A stretch of DNA of 64,000 bases from UBA1672 sp964352665. GTDB taxonomy: Bacteria; Pseudomonadota; Alphaproteobacteria; Micavibrionales; Micavibrionaceae. A model generated the notes under the pieces. It saw only the letters and a program-made list of their open reading frames with translations. It did not search any database and was not told the DNA's origin. Shown one piece after another: positions 54,813 through 63,910 of the stretch. The translations under genes and the position numbers were made by a program. Where the stretch lies: positions 62,001 through 126,000 of the forward strand of contig CAYGSJ010000008.1 of the NCBI GenBank assembly GCA_964352665.1, written 5' to 3'. Position 1 is the first letter of the stretch. Each line of letters opens with the position of its first letter.

Positions 54813-55367
54813 TTAAACCGTCATGATATCTTTTTCTTTGTCAGATAGGGAGTCGTCGATTTTCTTAATCATGTCATCGGTAAGCTTTTGAACTTCATCA
54901 GAAAGCCTTTTTTGATCATCTTCGGTGATATCTCCCTCTCCCTTCATCTTTTTAATAGCATCCATGCCGTCTCTGCGGACATTTCGAACTGAAATTCTTG
55001 CGTTTTCAGCTATTTTTCCTGCAATTTTAGAGAGTTCTTGCCTGCGCTCCTCGTTCAGGTCGGGTATCGGAATACGAATATTGTTACCATCCGGCATTGG
55101 ATTAAGGCCCAAACCAGAATCCCGAATAGCCTTTTCAACATTTTTTACAGCCGTGGCATCCCATACCTGAATAGAGAGCATGCGCGGCTCTGGAACACTG
55201 ATGGTTCCTATTTGATTAATAGGCATTTTACTACCATAAATTTCTACAGAAACCGTATCCAGAAGGTTTACAGAGGCACGGCCCGTTCTTAGTCCTGAAA
55301 GCTCTTTATGAAGAACATCAACAGCACCTTCCATACGGCGTTGTATATCCTGTTTATTGTAAGACAT
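54813..55367 (-). CDS. frr: ribosome recycling factor
   Basis: Splits post-termination ribosomes with EF-G. 184 residues with the family pattern 'ELSGLRTGRASVNLLD', 'ISVPEPRMLSIQVWD', 'IPDLNEERRQEL' and 'VRNVRRDGMDAIKK'. The order pyrH-frr-uppS-cdsA-dxr is conserved. Confidence 0.97.
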   Translation of the reverse strand: MSYNKQDIQRRMEGAVDVLHKELSGLRTGRASVNLLDTVSVEIYGSKMPINQIGTISVPEPRMLSIQVWDATAVKNVEKAIRDSGLGLNPMPDGNNIRIPIPDLNEERRQELSKIAGKIAENARISVRNVRRDGMDAIKKMKGEGDITEDDQKRLSDEVQKLTDDMIKKIDDSLSDKEKDIMTV

Positions 55368-55390
55368 GGTTTGTTAACCTTTTGTTGGTT

Positions 55391-56146
55391 CTAAGTGTTT
55401 GTTACAATTGTGTATTTACCCTTGGACTGTGTCACTTTCGAAAAATTCCCTTGCTCCAATATAGAAAACACAACAATAGGAATATTATTTTCTCTCGCTA
55501 ATGAGATGGCTGTAGCATCCATTACTTTTAAATCCTTAGTTAACACATCAATATAGGAAATGCGGTCAAAATGCTCTGCATCTGGGTGAGTTTCAGGATC
55601 AGCGGTGTAGACACCATCAACTTTTGTGCCTTTCATTAAAACATCACAATCCATTTCGGAAGCCCTAAGAGCGGCAGCAGTATCTGTTGTGAAATAAGGG
55701 TTTCCTGTTCCAGCAGCAAAAATCACAACGCGTCCTTTTGACATATGTCTTAAAGCTCTCCTTCTTATATAAGGCTCACATATAGCGTCCATGCGAATAG
55801 CCGATTGTACGCGTGTTTCTACGCCCATATTTTCCAGAGCATTTTGAAGGGCGAGTGCATTAATAACAATACCAAGCATACCCATATAATCGGCAGTTGT
55901 ACGATCCATACCGCTAGAGGCACCCGAGACCCCTCTGAAAATATTCCCTGCCCCTACGACAATACAAACTTCTACGCCCAATGCTAAAACTTCCTTTATG
56001 TCTGAGGCAACCCTTAGGACTGTATCAGAATCAAGGCCGAATTCCCGCTCTCCCATCAGCACTTCGCCGGACATTTTAAGCATAATTCTCTTGTATTTAT
56101 TGGCCGGTGTTATACCTGCTTTTTGTTTTTTGGCTGTCATTCCCAT
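55391..56146 (-). CDS. pyrH: UMP kinase
   Basis: Phosphorylates UMP, an amino-acid-kinase-fold enzyme regulated by GTP and UTP. 'RIMLKMSGEVLMG', 'IVVGAGNIFRGV', 'DYMGMLGIVINALALQ', 'FAAGTGNPYFTTDTAAALRA' and 'LMKGTKVDGVY' are present. 251 residues; the start could be Met1 (56146) or Met3 (56140). It follows tsf by 112 bases that contain a terminator-like hairpin. Confidence 0.97.
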   Translation of the reverse strand: MGMTAKKQKAGITPANKYKRIMLKMSGEVLMGEREFGLDSDTVLRVASDIKEVLALGVEVCIVVGAGNIFRGVSGASSGMDRTTADYMGMLGIVINALALQNALENMGVETRVQSAIRMDAICEPYIRRRALRHMSKGRVVIFAAGTGNPYFTTDTAAALRASEMDCDVLMKGTKVDGVYTADPETHPDAEHFDRISYIDVLTKDLKVMDATAISLARENNIPIVVFSILEQGNFSKVTQSKGKYTIVTNT

Positions 56147-56205
56147 GGCCCCATCTCTTGGCTAGAAAATAGTTTTATGCATATCGCGACTTATGAATAT
56201 AAAGA

Positions 56206-56232
56206 CAGCCGCGTAAAGTTGCAACGCGGCTG
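56206..56232 (-). terminator. terminator-like hairpin after tsf
   Basis: On the minus strand CAGCCGCG (56225-56232) pairs perfectly with CGCGGCTG (56206-56213) across an 11-base loop, followed by TCTTTATATT. An eight-pair GC-rich stem with a moderately T-rich tail directly after tsf suggests a Rho-independent terminator or attenuator, which would separate rpsB-tsf from pyrH and the rest. Confidence 0.6.
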
Positions 56233-56258
56233 GAGTAAATAATTATAAAAAACCAGAT

Positions 56259-57182
56259 TTAGCCGTTTGCCGATGCAACTGCTGCTACTTCTGCGGCAAA
56301 ATCTTCTTCTTCTTTTTCTATACCTTCACCGAGCTGCATGCGAACAAATCCAGTCAATTTGATTTCTGCTCCCGCTTCTTTTGCGGCCTCTTCTATGGCC
56401 TGTGATACAGTTTTATCGGTATCCATAATAAAGGCTTGCTCTACAAGACAGATTTCCTCAAAGAACTTACGGATACGGCCTTCCACCATTTTTTCTGCAA
56501 TATCAGCAGGCTTTCCAGAAGCAATAGCCTGCTCTTTAAGAACAGAGCGCTCACGATCAAGAACATCGGAACTAACTTCTTCTTTTGAAAGATACTGTGG
56601 GCTTGCTGCTGCTACATGCATTGCAATTTGCTTGCCTATGGCTTGCAGAGTGTCTTCGTTTGCTGAAGATTCCAAAGCAACAAGAACGCCTATTTTTCCA
56701 AGGTTATCTGCCAATGAGCTGTGTATATATCCAATTACAGCACCTTGCTTAACCGTCAGCTTGGCCATGCGTCTAAGCGCCATGTTCTCACCAATGGTTG
56801 AAATAAGATTGGTAAGATTTTCAGATATAGGCTTACCATCTACATCGGCATTTGCCAGTTCTTCGGTTGTATTTACGGCTTTTGCAGCTGTTGCTACTTT
56901 TCTTACAAACGTCTGAAACTCTTCGTTTCTTGATACAAAGTCGGTTTCCGCATTGATCTCAATAACTGCACCCGATGTGCCTTCGGTAGCAATAGCAACC
57001 AAGCCTTCTGCTGCTGTGCGCCCAGACTTTTTGGCTGCTTTTGCAAGACCTTGTGTACGAAGCCAGTCAATTGCCTTTTCCATGTTACCTTCATTTTCAA
57101 CAAGCGCTTTTTTGGCATCCATCATGCCAACACCCGTGCTTTCACGAAGTTCTTTAACCATTGCTGCTGTTATTTCAGACAT
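56259..57182 (-). CDS. tsf: elongation factor Ts
   Basis: Nucleotide exchange factor for EF-Tu. 'VKELRESTGVGMMDAKKALVE' (UBA-like N-terminal domain), 'SGRTAAEGLVAI', 'ETDFVSRNEEF' (EF-Tu contact TDFV) and 'MHVAAASPQYLS' are present. 307 residues. Coupled with rpsB upstream, 45 bases apart. Confidence 0.97.
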   Translation of the reverse strand: MSEITAAMVKELRESTGVGMMDAKKALVENEGNMEKAIDWLRTQGLAKAAKKSGRTAAEGLVAIATEGTSGAVIEINAETDFVSRNEEFQTFVRKVATAAKAVNTTEELANADVDGKPISENLTNLISTIGENMALRRMAKLTVKQGAVIGYIHSSLADNLGKIGVLVALESSANEDTLQAIGKQIAMHVAAASPQYLSKEEVSSDVLDRERSVLKEQAIASGKPADIAEKMVEGRIRKFFEEICLVEQAFIMDTDKTVSQAIEEAAKEAGAEIKLTGFVRMQLGEGIEKEEEDFAAEVAAVASANG

Positions 57183-57227
57183 ATTTTTTTCCTCTTTGAA
57201 TATTATGTTTTGAGTTAAGACAGCACC

Positions 57228-58130
57228 TTAGGCAGATGCTGCTTTCTTCTCGCTTTCTTCGTCTACTGATTCTCCAGACTTTTTATCTGTCTGATTTTCA
57301 GTTTCATTAGATTCTTCTGCTTTTTCATCGTTGTTTTTTGAGTTTTTTGCAGGTTTTTTCTTAGACTGTTCTGAATTTTCCTCTTCAGGAAGCTCGACTT
57401 TTGCGTCGATGTTTTCTCCGGCATCCTTATTGGTTTGCCCAAGTTCAGCCTGAAGGCCATCTAGAACAGCGCCAGAAACAAGTTCACAATACAAGTCAAT
57501 GGCTCTCAAAGCATCGTCATTTCCAGGGATGACATAGTCAACACCATCAAGGTTTGAGTTACTGTCAACGACGGCAAATACGGGAATACCCAGATTATTT
57601 GCTTCTTTGATTGCAATTTCTTCTTTGTTTGTATCAATAATGAACAAGGCATCCGGCTGGCCACCCATATCCTTGATACCACCAATAGATAGCACAAGTT
57701 TTTCATATTCACGGGTCATCATGAGAATTTCTTTTTTCGTATATCCTTCTTGATCAGCTGCAAAAAGTTTTTCGAGCTCTCTCAAGCGGTTAATAGATGA
57801 TGTGATTGTTTTCCAGTTTGTCATCATCCCACCCAACCAGCGATGGTTTACATAGTACTGGCCACAGCGCTTTGCTGCCTCTTCAATTGGAGACTGTGCC
57901 TGTCGCTTTGTCCCTACAAACAGGATTCTGCCGCCTTTTGCTACAATATCACGAATTTCCTTAAGAGCTGTTGCTAGCAAAGGTTGTGTTTGTTGGAGGT
58001 CTAGAATGTGCACGCCGTTACGTACACCAAATATATATTGGCGCATTTTAGGATTCCAGCGACGTGTGTGGTGACCAAAGTGAACGCCTGCTTCTAAAAG
58101 TTGACGCATAGTGAATTCAGGTACGGACAT
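57228..58130 (-). CDS. rpsB: 30S ribosomal protein S2 with extended charged tail
   Basis: Small-subunit protein S2. 'LLEAGVHFGHHTRRWNPKM', 'VGTKRQAQSPIEEAA', 'VNHRWLGGMMTNWKTI', 'PDALFIIDTNKEEIAI' and 'IPVFAVVDSNSNLDGVDYVIPGNDDALRAI' are standard. After about residue 237 it carries a roughly 60-residue Lys/Glu/Asn/Ser-rich tail, making 300 residues against about 240-255 in the usual form. AAGGAG sits at 58138-58143, and the upstream leader is strongly structured. Confidence 0.97.
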   Translation of the reverse strand: MSVPEFTMRQLLEAGVHFGHHTRRWNPKMRQYIFGVRNGVHILDLQQTQPLLATALKEIRDIVAKGGRILFVGTKRQAQSPIEEAAKRCGQYYVNHRWLGGMMTNWKTITSSINRLRELEKLFAADQEGYTKKEILMMTREYEKLVLSIGGIKDMGGQPDALFIIDTNKEEIAIKEANNLGIPVFAVVDSNSNLDGVDYVIPGNDDALRAIDLYCELVSGAVLDGLQAELGQTNKDAGENIDAKVELPEEENSEQSKKKPAKNSKNNDEKAEESNETENQTDKKSGESVDEESEKKAASA

Positions 58131-58137
58131 TGATTTT

Positions 58138-58234
58138 CTCCTTTTTCCGGTTATACCTCTGCGGGACGTGAGTAATCATTTGATTACACCGGAAGGGCCT
58201 TTTTCTCTGTATGGAGAAAAGTCCCAAATCCCGC
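58138..58234 (-). promoter_or_regulatory. structured rpsB leader: three-way junction with possible pseudoknot
   Basis: Read on the minus strand, the rpsB leader has an outer stem GCGGGA (58229-58234) with TCCCGC (58161-58166). Inside are two hairpins: a long one with CTTTTCTC/GAGAAAA and flanking GGG/CCC (about 58195-58224, loop CATACA) and GTAATC-AAAT-GATTAC (58172-58187). The joining strand TTCCGGT (58188-58194) is a perfect seven-base complement of ACCGGAA (58145-58151), which abuts the Shine-Dalgarno AAGGAG (58138-58143). Folding that pair would make a pseudoknot beside the ribosome site. S2 is known to autoregulate rpsB-tsf in E. coli through its leader; the same role here is inferred. 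Confidence 0.6.
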
Positions 58235-58256
58235 ATGTGAATTTAAAACTGTGGGG

Positions 58257-58285
58257 TTTTTACAAGGTATATTGGGGGATTGCAA
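58257..58285 (-). promoter_or_regulatory. possible rpsB-tsf promoter
   Basis: On the minus strand TTGCAA (58280-58285), a 17-base spacer and TAAAAA (58257-58262) lie just upstream of the structured leader and after the dnaE stop. Each hexamer matches four of six consensus bases, so the call is weak, but a promoter is expected in this 167-base gap. Confidence 0.33.
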
Positions 58286-58297
58286 GGAAAAAGTATG

Positions 58298-61200
58298 CTA
58301 TAACTCGGAAACTTCCAGAACCCCATCTTCGATGCGCATTATATTTCGTGCCTGCGTACTGAACGCCCAGTTTCCTTGCAGTTCCATTTCCGCAACACGG
58401 TTATCTTCGAGATGAGCAAAAATTTTAATTTTTGATCGCCCTTTTCCTTCTATATCAAGGAATTGCCTGATTTTTGTGGCGGGTTCGTATTTAGAAAGAT
58501 GTATATGAATTTCTTGTACTTTACTCTCTAGCGCTTTTTCAAGTGGCTCGATTTTCTGAGAAGTATAGCGTAATTGGTCTCCTGTATATTCAACTTCTAC
58601 AGAAAGAAGCAATGCCTCGCCAGACTCAAGAAAATCACGGGATGCGTTGAGTGTTTCGGAAAAAATGGTGACTTCAAAAACACCGGTGGGATCCGATAAT
58701 TGTAAAAAGGCGTATTTACTGCCTCTTTGTGACATTTTCTCCTGTTTTTTTAGTAAAACGCCAGCCATTTGATATCGTGCGGCCTGTTTTGTTTTTATAT
58801 CATTCTCTACATAAGACATTGGAACGATGTTCATGCGTTCAAACTGTGCCTGTCTGGTGTCTAGAGGGTGCGCAGAGAGGTAGAATCCTATTGCGGAGAA
58901 TTCTTTAGACAATTTTTCCAGAGCATTCCAATCACTTCCCGTTGATAAACCAGGCATGCCCAGGCCGTTATTCTCTGAGCCGTCTCCGAATAAGCTGACT
59001 TGGCCCGATGAGCGCTCTTCGTCCAGTGATTGAGCATAGCGTAAAATTATCTCTGTTCCTTCGGATAATTGTGCTCGATTATCATGGATTTCATCAAATG
59101 TTCCCGAACAGATAAGTTGTTCAAATTGACGTTTGTTCATTGTTTTTGGATCAAGGCGTTTAGCGAAATCCTCGATGCTCTCATATGGGCCATTTTTCTT
59201 GCGTTCCTGAACAAGGTGTTCCATTGCTTGCTCACCAACACCTTTGAGAGCAGCCAAAGCGTATCGGACAGCACCATTTTCTACTTTAAAATTAGTATCT
59301 GATTTGTTGATTGCAGGCGGTAGCAAATCAATATTAAGCTTATCCATGTCTTGCTTAAATACACTTAACTTATCAGTATTGCCAATATCGAGGGCCATTG
59401 AAGCAGCCATGAACTCTACGGAATAATTGGCCTTGAGCCATGCTGTCCAGTAGGCAATCAAAGCATAGGCAGCAGCATGGGATTTATTGAATCCATATCC
59501 TGCAAATTTTGCAATTTGGTCAAAGATAAACGAAGATTTTTGTTTTGAAACATTATGGTTTTCTTTTGCACCCTCAACAAACATCTTGCGCTGTGCATCC
59601 ATTTCTTTTTTAATTTTCTTACCCATAGCACGACGCAGAAGATCCGCACCCCCGAGAGTATAGCCAGCAAGTTCTTGTGCTGCTTGCATGACTTGTTCCT
59701 GATAAATCATGATCCCGTAGGTTTCTTCTAGATAAGGCTGCAATATTGGATGCATATAATCCGCATCTTCTCTTCCCTCTTTAACGCTGATATATTTTGG
59801 AATGTTATCCATCGGGCCCGGACGATATAAAGAAACAAGGGCAATGATGTCTTCAAAACGGTTGGGCTTTACCTTACGCAGCATATCGCGCATACCAGCA
59901 CTTTCCAGTTGGAACACGCCAACTGTTTCACCTCTTGCAATGAGTTCATAGGCTTTAGGATCGTCTAATGGAATATCCAGAGCATCAATTTTAGGGCCGC
60001 CATTTTCTTCGATGATGTTTAAAGTTTTTTGGACCACGGTCATGGTTTTAAGGCCAAGAAAGTCAAATTTAACAAGGCCGGCTTGCTCTACATATTTCAT
60101 ATTGTACTGTGTTACAGGCATATTTGATCTGGGATCGCGATAGAGCGGTATAAGCTCGTCGAGTGGCCGGTCACCGATCACAACACCGGCGGCGTGTGTG
60201 GAGGCATGGCGGTATAGTCCTTCCAATTGAAGTGCTATATCGATTAGCTTTCCTTGTGTTTCATCTTTATCCCGCTCGGCGCGCAAATCTGAATCTGCGT
60301 CTAGTGCCTCCTGAAGGGTCATAGGATTTGCAGGATTGTTAGGAATGAGTTTGGCAATGCGATCAACCTGACCATAAGGCATTTGTAAGACACGCCCCAC
60401 ATCCCGCACTACCGCACGTGCCTGTAATTTTCCAAAAGTAATAATTTGGGCAACGTGATCATAACCATAGCGTTCTTGCACATAACGAATAACCTCATCG
60501 CGCCGGTCCTGACAGAAATCCACATCAAAGTCCGGCATAGATACGCGTTCAGGATTCAAAAAACGCTCGAATAGGAGCCCAAATTCCAAAGGATCAAGGT
60601 CAGTAATTTTTAATGCCCATGCAACAATTGAACCTGCTCCAGACCCTCTTCCGGGGCCGACCGGGATATTGTTTTCTTTGGACCATTTAATAAAATCGGA
60701 AACGATAAGAAAGTATCCAGGATAGCCCATTTGGTTTATGACGTTGAGTTCGAATTCCAGTCTGTCACGATAGGGTTTTGCAAGTTTTTCTTTTTCTGCC
60801 TTTTTCATGTCTTTTTGAAAGACAAATTTTTCGAGCCTCCATTCCAACCCTTCTCTCGATTGGACGGCCAATTCTTCCTCTTCCGGTCTGTTGCTCTCTG
60901 ATTTGAATGGAGGAAGTATTGGGTCAATGGGTTTTAAAAGGTAAGAACATCTTTGTGCGATAATTACTGTATTTTGTATGGCTTCTGGTAAATCTTCAAA
61001 AAGCTTTGCCATTTCTTCGGGGGTTTTGAAGTAATGCTCGGGTGTTTCCTTTCTGCGATCCACCTCGTTTATATATCGGCCCTCTGCAATACATAAAAGT
61101 GCATCATGTGCTTCATAAGCTGAACGTTCTGAAAAATAACAATTATTGGTGGCAACCAGAGGAATGTCGCATTTATATGCTAAATCTATTAGTCCCTCTT

Positions 61201-61726
61201 CGGCTACGTGCTCATCCGGCAAATTATGGCGCTGTAATTCAATATACAGCCTGCCTTCGAATATGGAGTTTAGCCAAAGAAGCGTTTCTTCTGCTTTTTC
61301 CTTTTGCCCATGAATAAGTGCTTGTGCTATTGGGCCTTTCAGGCCGCCAGTAAGACAAAGAAGCCCCTCTGAATATTTTTCCAATGTTGCTTGGTTAACA
61401 AAAACATCTTTTGCCTCATCATCATTGATATAGGCACCACTTACGATTTTACAGAGATTTCTGTAGCCATCCTCACTTTGCGCGAGAATTACGAGTTGCT
61501 CCTTTTGTTCATTTATGCTGATTTGGCACCCTAAAATAGGTTGAACGCCACGCTCCACCGCTTCGAGAGCGAATTCCATAGCGCCAAAAAGATTATTTGT
61601 ATCTGTTAGGGCAACGGCAGGCATTGCGTGGGTGTCACACAGTTTTATTAGGTCTTTAACCTTTATAGCGCCCTCTGCAAGTGAGTACGCAGAGTGCACG
61701 CGCAGATGCACAAAGTTGGAATCCAT
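58298..61726 (-). CDS. dnaE: DNA polymerase III alpha subunit
   Basis: Replicative polymerase, 1142 residues. N-terminal PHP domain ('FVHLRVHSAYSLAEGAIKV'), polymerase core with catalytic aspartates in 'MPDFDVDFCQDRRDEV' and 'GPGRGSGAGSIVAWAL', a beta-clamp and tau-binding C-terminal part with OB-fold ('YQMAGVLLKKQEKMSQRGSKYAFLQL'). The PHP metal motif is altered ('ALTDTNNLFGAMEF' where active PHP domains have TDHGN), so it probably has no own exonuclease and uses DnaQ. ATG 61726 preferred over TTG 61732. Confidence 0.97.
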   Translation of the reverse strand: MDSNFVHLRVHSAYSLAEGAIKVKDLIKLCDTHAMPAVALTDTNNLFGAMEFALEAVERGVQPILGCQISINEQKEQLVILAQSEDGYRNLCKIVSGAYINDDEAKDVFVNQATLEKYSEGLLCLTGGLKGPIAQALIHGQKEKAEETLLWLNSIFEGRLYIELQRHNLPDEHVAEEGLIDLAYKCDIPLVATNNCYFSERSAYEAHDALLCIAEGRYINEVDRRKETPEHYFKTPEEMAKLFEDLPEAIQNTVIIAQRCSYLLKPIDPILPPFKSESNRPEEEELAVQSREGLEWRLEKFVFQKDMKKAEKEKLAKPYRDRLEFELNVINQMGYPGYFLIVSDFIKWSKENNIPVGPGRGSGAGSIVAWALKITDLDPLEFGLLFERFLNPERVSMPDFDVDFCQDRRDEVIRYVQERYGYDHVAQIITFGKLQARAVVRDVGRVLQMPYGQVDRIAKLIPNNPANPMTLQEALDADSDLRAERDKDETQGKLIDIALQLEGLYRHASTHAAGVVIGDRPLDELIPLYRDPRSNMPVTQYNMKYVEQAGLVKFDFLGLKTMTVVQKTLNIIEENGGPKIDALDIPLDDPKAYELIARGETVGVFQLESAGMRDMLRKVKPNRFEDIIALVSLYRPGPMDNIPKYISVKEGREDADYMHPILQPYLEETYGIMIYQEQVMQAAQELAGYTLGGADLLRRAMGKKIKKEMDAQRKMFVEGAKENHNVSKQKSSFIFDQIAKFAGYGFNKSHAAAYALIAYWTAWLKANYSVEFMAASMALDIGNTDKLSVFKQDMDKLNIDLLPPAINKSDTNFKVENGAVRYALAALKGVGEQAMEHLVQERKKNGPYESIEDFAKRLDPKTMNKRQFEQLICSGTFDEIHDNRAQLSEGTEIILRYAQSLDEERSSGQVSLFGDGSENNGLGMPGLSTGSDWNALEKLSKEFSAIGFYLSAHPLDTRQAQFERMNIVPMSYVENDIKTKQAARYQMAGVLLKKQEKMSQRGSKYAFLQLSDPTGVFEVTIFSETLNASRDFLESGEALLLSVEVEYTGDQLRYTSQKIEPLEKALESKVQEIHIHLSKYEPATKIRQFLDIEGKGRSKIKIFAHLEDNRVAEMELQGNWAFSTQARNIMRIEDGVLEVSEL

Positions 61727-61771
61727 ACTCAAAACCTAGCAGAGAAATTAATATGAAATCTATGGTAAATA

Positions 61772-62647
61772 TCAGTAAGGGAGGACTCTTCCAGATTTAA
61801 CTTCCAGAACGCGATCCATTTGATTGGCAAGTTCCATGTTATGTGTCGCGATGAGTGCCCCTATACCTCTGCTGCGGACTTGTTGAAGCAGGATATCAAA
61901 AACTTCTTCGGATGTTTCGGGGTCAAGATTTCCTGTAGGTTCATCGGCAAAAAGTAAATACGGGTCATTCACAAGTGCTCTTGCGATTGCAACGCGTTGC
62001 TGTTCTCCACCCGAAAGCGTAGCTGGCCTATGCTTGAGCCTATGTTCAAGACCAAGCTGGATTAAAAGGTCTGCGGCTTTTTGTTGAGCTATGGCTGGTC
62101 TTATTCCGGCTATAATTTGTGGCAAAGCAACGTTTTCCAATGCGCTGAATTCCGGTAAAAGGTGATGGAACTGGTAGACAAACCCAATATGTCCGTTTCT
62201 AAGATAGGTACGATCCCTATCTGATAGACGGGCAATATCGCGATCGCCAATATAAATTTCTCCAGAGCTCGGAGAGTCCAAAAGACCAAGAATATGAAGT
62301 AATGTTGATTTACCGGAACCACTTGGCCCAATTAGAGCTGTAATTTCACCTGCATATAGTCTGAGATCGACATTGTTTAGAATTTGGAGGGTGTTATGGG
62401 CTTGTTTGTAATGTTTGCTAAGGCCTCTTGCCATCATGAGAAGGCTGCCTTCAGCAAATGCCGCTTCTGAGTTATCTTCTGGTATGGACAGTCCTTCATC
62501 ATGATCAAGATCGTCGTAATCATCGTAATCAAGATCATCATCGTAATCAGCATGCTCGGGTGCCGGAGTGAAGTATTCATTCTGGTCGGCATCAGCATCC
62601 GGGAAGCTGTATTTTTCAAAAATATCCATTAATCTGTTTTCCATCAC
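61772..62647 (-). CDS. lolD: LolD lipoprotein-release ATPase with acidic N-terminal extension
   Basis: ATPase of LolCDE, which extracts outer-membrane lipoproteins from the inner membrane. ABC domain: Walker A 'GPSGSGKST' (from 107), Q-loop 'VYQFHHLLPEFSALENV', signature 'LSGGEQQRVAIARAL', Walker B 'LLFADEPTGNLD', and 'ATHN'. LolD is normally about 225-235 residues; this one has 291, with about 70 extra at the N-terminus including a block of mostly Asp and Tyr (residues 34-52). A later start at residue 71 or 72 would remove the extension but has no Shine-Dalgarno. It begins 17 bases after lolC. Confidence 0.94.
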   Translation of the reverse strand: MMENRLMDIFEKYSFPDADADQNEYFTPAPEHADYDDDLDYDDYDDLDHDEGLSIPEDNSEAAFAEGSLLMMARGLSKHYKQAHNTLQILNNVDLRLYAGEITALIGPSGSGKSTLLHILGLLDSPSSGEIYIGDRDIARLSDRDRTYLRNGHIGFVYQFHHLLPEFSALENVALPQIIAGIRPAIAQQKAADLLIQLGLEHRLKHRPATLSGGEQQRVAIARALVNDPYLLFADEPTGNLDPETSEEVFDILLQQVRSRGIGALIATHNMELANQMDRVLEVKSGRVLPY

Positions 62648-62664
62648 AAAGACTTTATCACATT

Positions 62665-63906
62665 TTACTCGTATCGTAGAGCTTCAACTGGATCAAGGCG
62701 CGCGGCTCTCCATGCAGGATATATCGTAGCAAAAATAGATAATGTAAATGCCATAAAGACTACGGAAAGTACTTCGTTCCAGTCGAGTTCTGCCGGTATT
62801 TCTGAAAGAAATCTTATTTCTTCATCCCAAAGGACAGTTCCTGTAAGGCCTTCGATAATATTTCGTACGGTTTCAATGTTAAGTGCAAAAGAAATTCCCA
62901 AAATTGATCCTAGTATTGTTCCAATAAATCCTATACTTGCCCCTGTAAGCATAAAAATACGCATCATGTTACCTCGTGTAGCGCCCATTGTACGCATAAT
63001 AGCAATGTCATGACCCTTGTCTTTTACCAGCATAATCATTGAAGAAATGATATTAAAGGCAGCGACAATAATGATCAGGCTCAGGATAAGGAACATAACG
63101 TTGCGCTCTACTTCCAGAGCGTTAAAAAAGCTCCGATTCATGTCGCGCCAGTCGTAGACACTAGCCTTATTACCTATTTCCAGTTCTACGGCTTTTCTGA
63201 TTTCATCGAGTTTTTCGGCATCATCTACAAAAACTTCTATGGCGCTGACGCCCCCGTCATATTTAAAAAACTTCTGTGCGGCATCGAGGGGCATAAAAAC
63301 AAAGCCGTTATTATATTCGTACATCTCAACATCAAAGATCATTGCAACCTCGAAAGATCTTTGGGTTGGAACCGTTCCAAAAGGGGTCGTTTTGAGTTTA
63401 GGTGATGTTAAAATGATTTTATCACCGATATTGATGTGCATTTTTTTTGCAATAACAGAACCAATCGCTAGCCTGAAGTCACGAAAATTTTCCAGACTGC
63501 CTTCTTGTATACTGTTATATAGAATATCTCGTTTTGCAAAATTGTCTTGTGTTAGGCCGCGTACCATAACACCGGTTGCATTTGAGTGAAAAGACATTAG
63601 CGTTTGTCCCTCGATAACCGGTGTAGCAGCAAAAACGCCGTCCACTTGCAATACGCTCTCTGTTATGCTGGGGTAATCATACAAAACCCCTGATTTTGAG
63701 TAGACATTCATATGGCCACCCATGCCAAGAATTCGGCTAAAAAGCTCTTCTCTAAACCCATTCATAACACTCATAACAATAATGAGCGTTGCCACGCCGA
63801 GCATGATCCCTGCGAAGGAAAATCCAGCGATAACAGAAACAAACCCTTCTGCCTTTTTAGAGCGAAGATATCTCCATGCTACGGTGCGTTCAAAGGTCGA
63901 GAGCAT
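62665..63906 (-). CDS. lolC: LolC/LolE-type lipoprotein-release permease
   Basis: Transmembrane partner of LolD. 'FERTVAWRYLRSKKAEGFVSVIAGFSFAGIMLGVATLIIVMSVMNGFREE' is the family's N-terminal signature and first helix; a periplasmic MacB_PCD-like domain follows, then three C-terminal helices (FtsX domain, 'MVKDKGHDIAIMRTMGATRG', 'AWRAARLDPVEALRYE'). 413 residues. Alphaproteobacteria usually have one such permease acting as a homodimer, consistent with a single gene here. Confidence 0.95.
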   Translation of the reverse strand: MLSTFERTVAWRYLRSKKAEGFVSVIAGFSFAGIMLGVATLIIVMSVMNGFREELFSRILGMGGHMNVYSKSGVLYDYPSITESVLQVDGVFAATPVIEGQTLMSFHSNATGVMVRGLTQDNFAKRDILYNSIQEGSLENFRDFRLAIGSVIAKKMHINIGDKIILTSPKLKTTPFGTVPTQRSFEVAMIFDVEMYEYNNGFVFMPLDAAQKFFKYDGGVSAIEVFVDDAEKLDEIRKAVELEIGNKASVYDWRDMNRSFFNALEVERNVMFLILSLIIIVAAFNIISSMIMLVKDKGHDIAIMRTMGATRGNMMRIFMLTGASIGFIGTILGSILGISFALNIETVRNIIEGLTGTVLWDEEIRFLSEIPAELDWNEVLSVVFMAFTLSIFATIYPAWRAARLDPVEALRYE

Positions 63907-63910
63907 AAAT

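Noticed and set aside
56338..56916. 192-codon plus-strand frame antisense to tsf
   Set aside because: tsf is unmistakable on the minus strand; the opposite frame is Ser/Ala-rich shadow sequence without family features.
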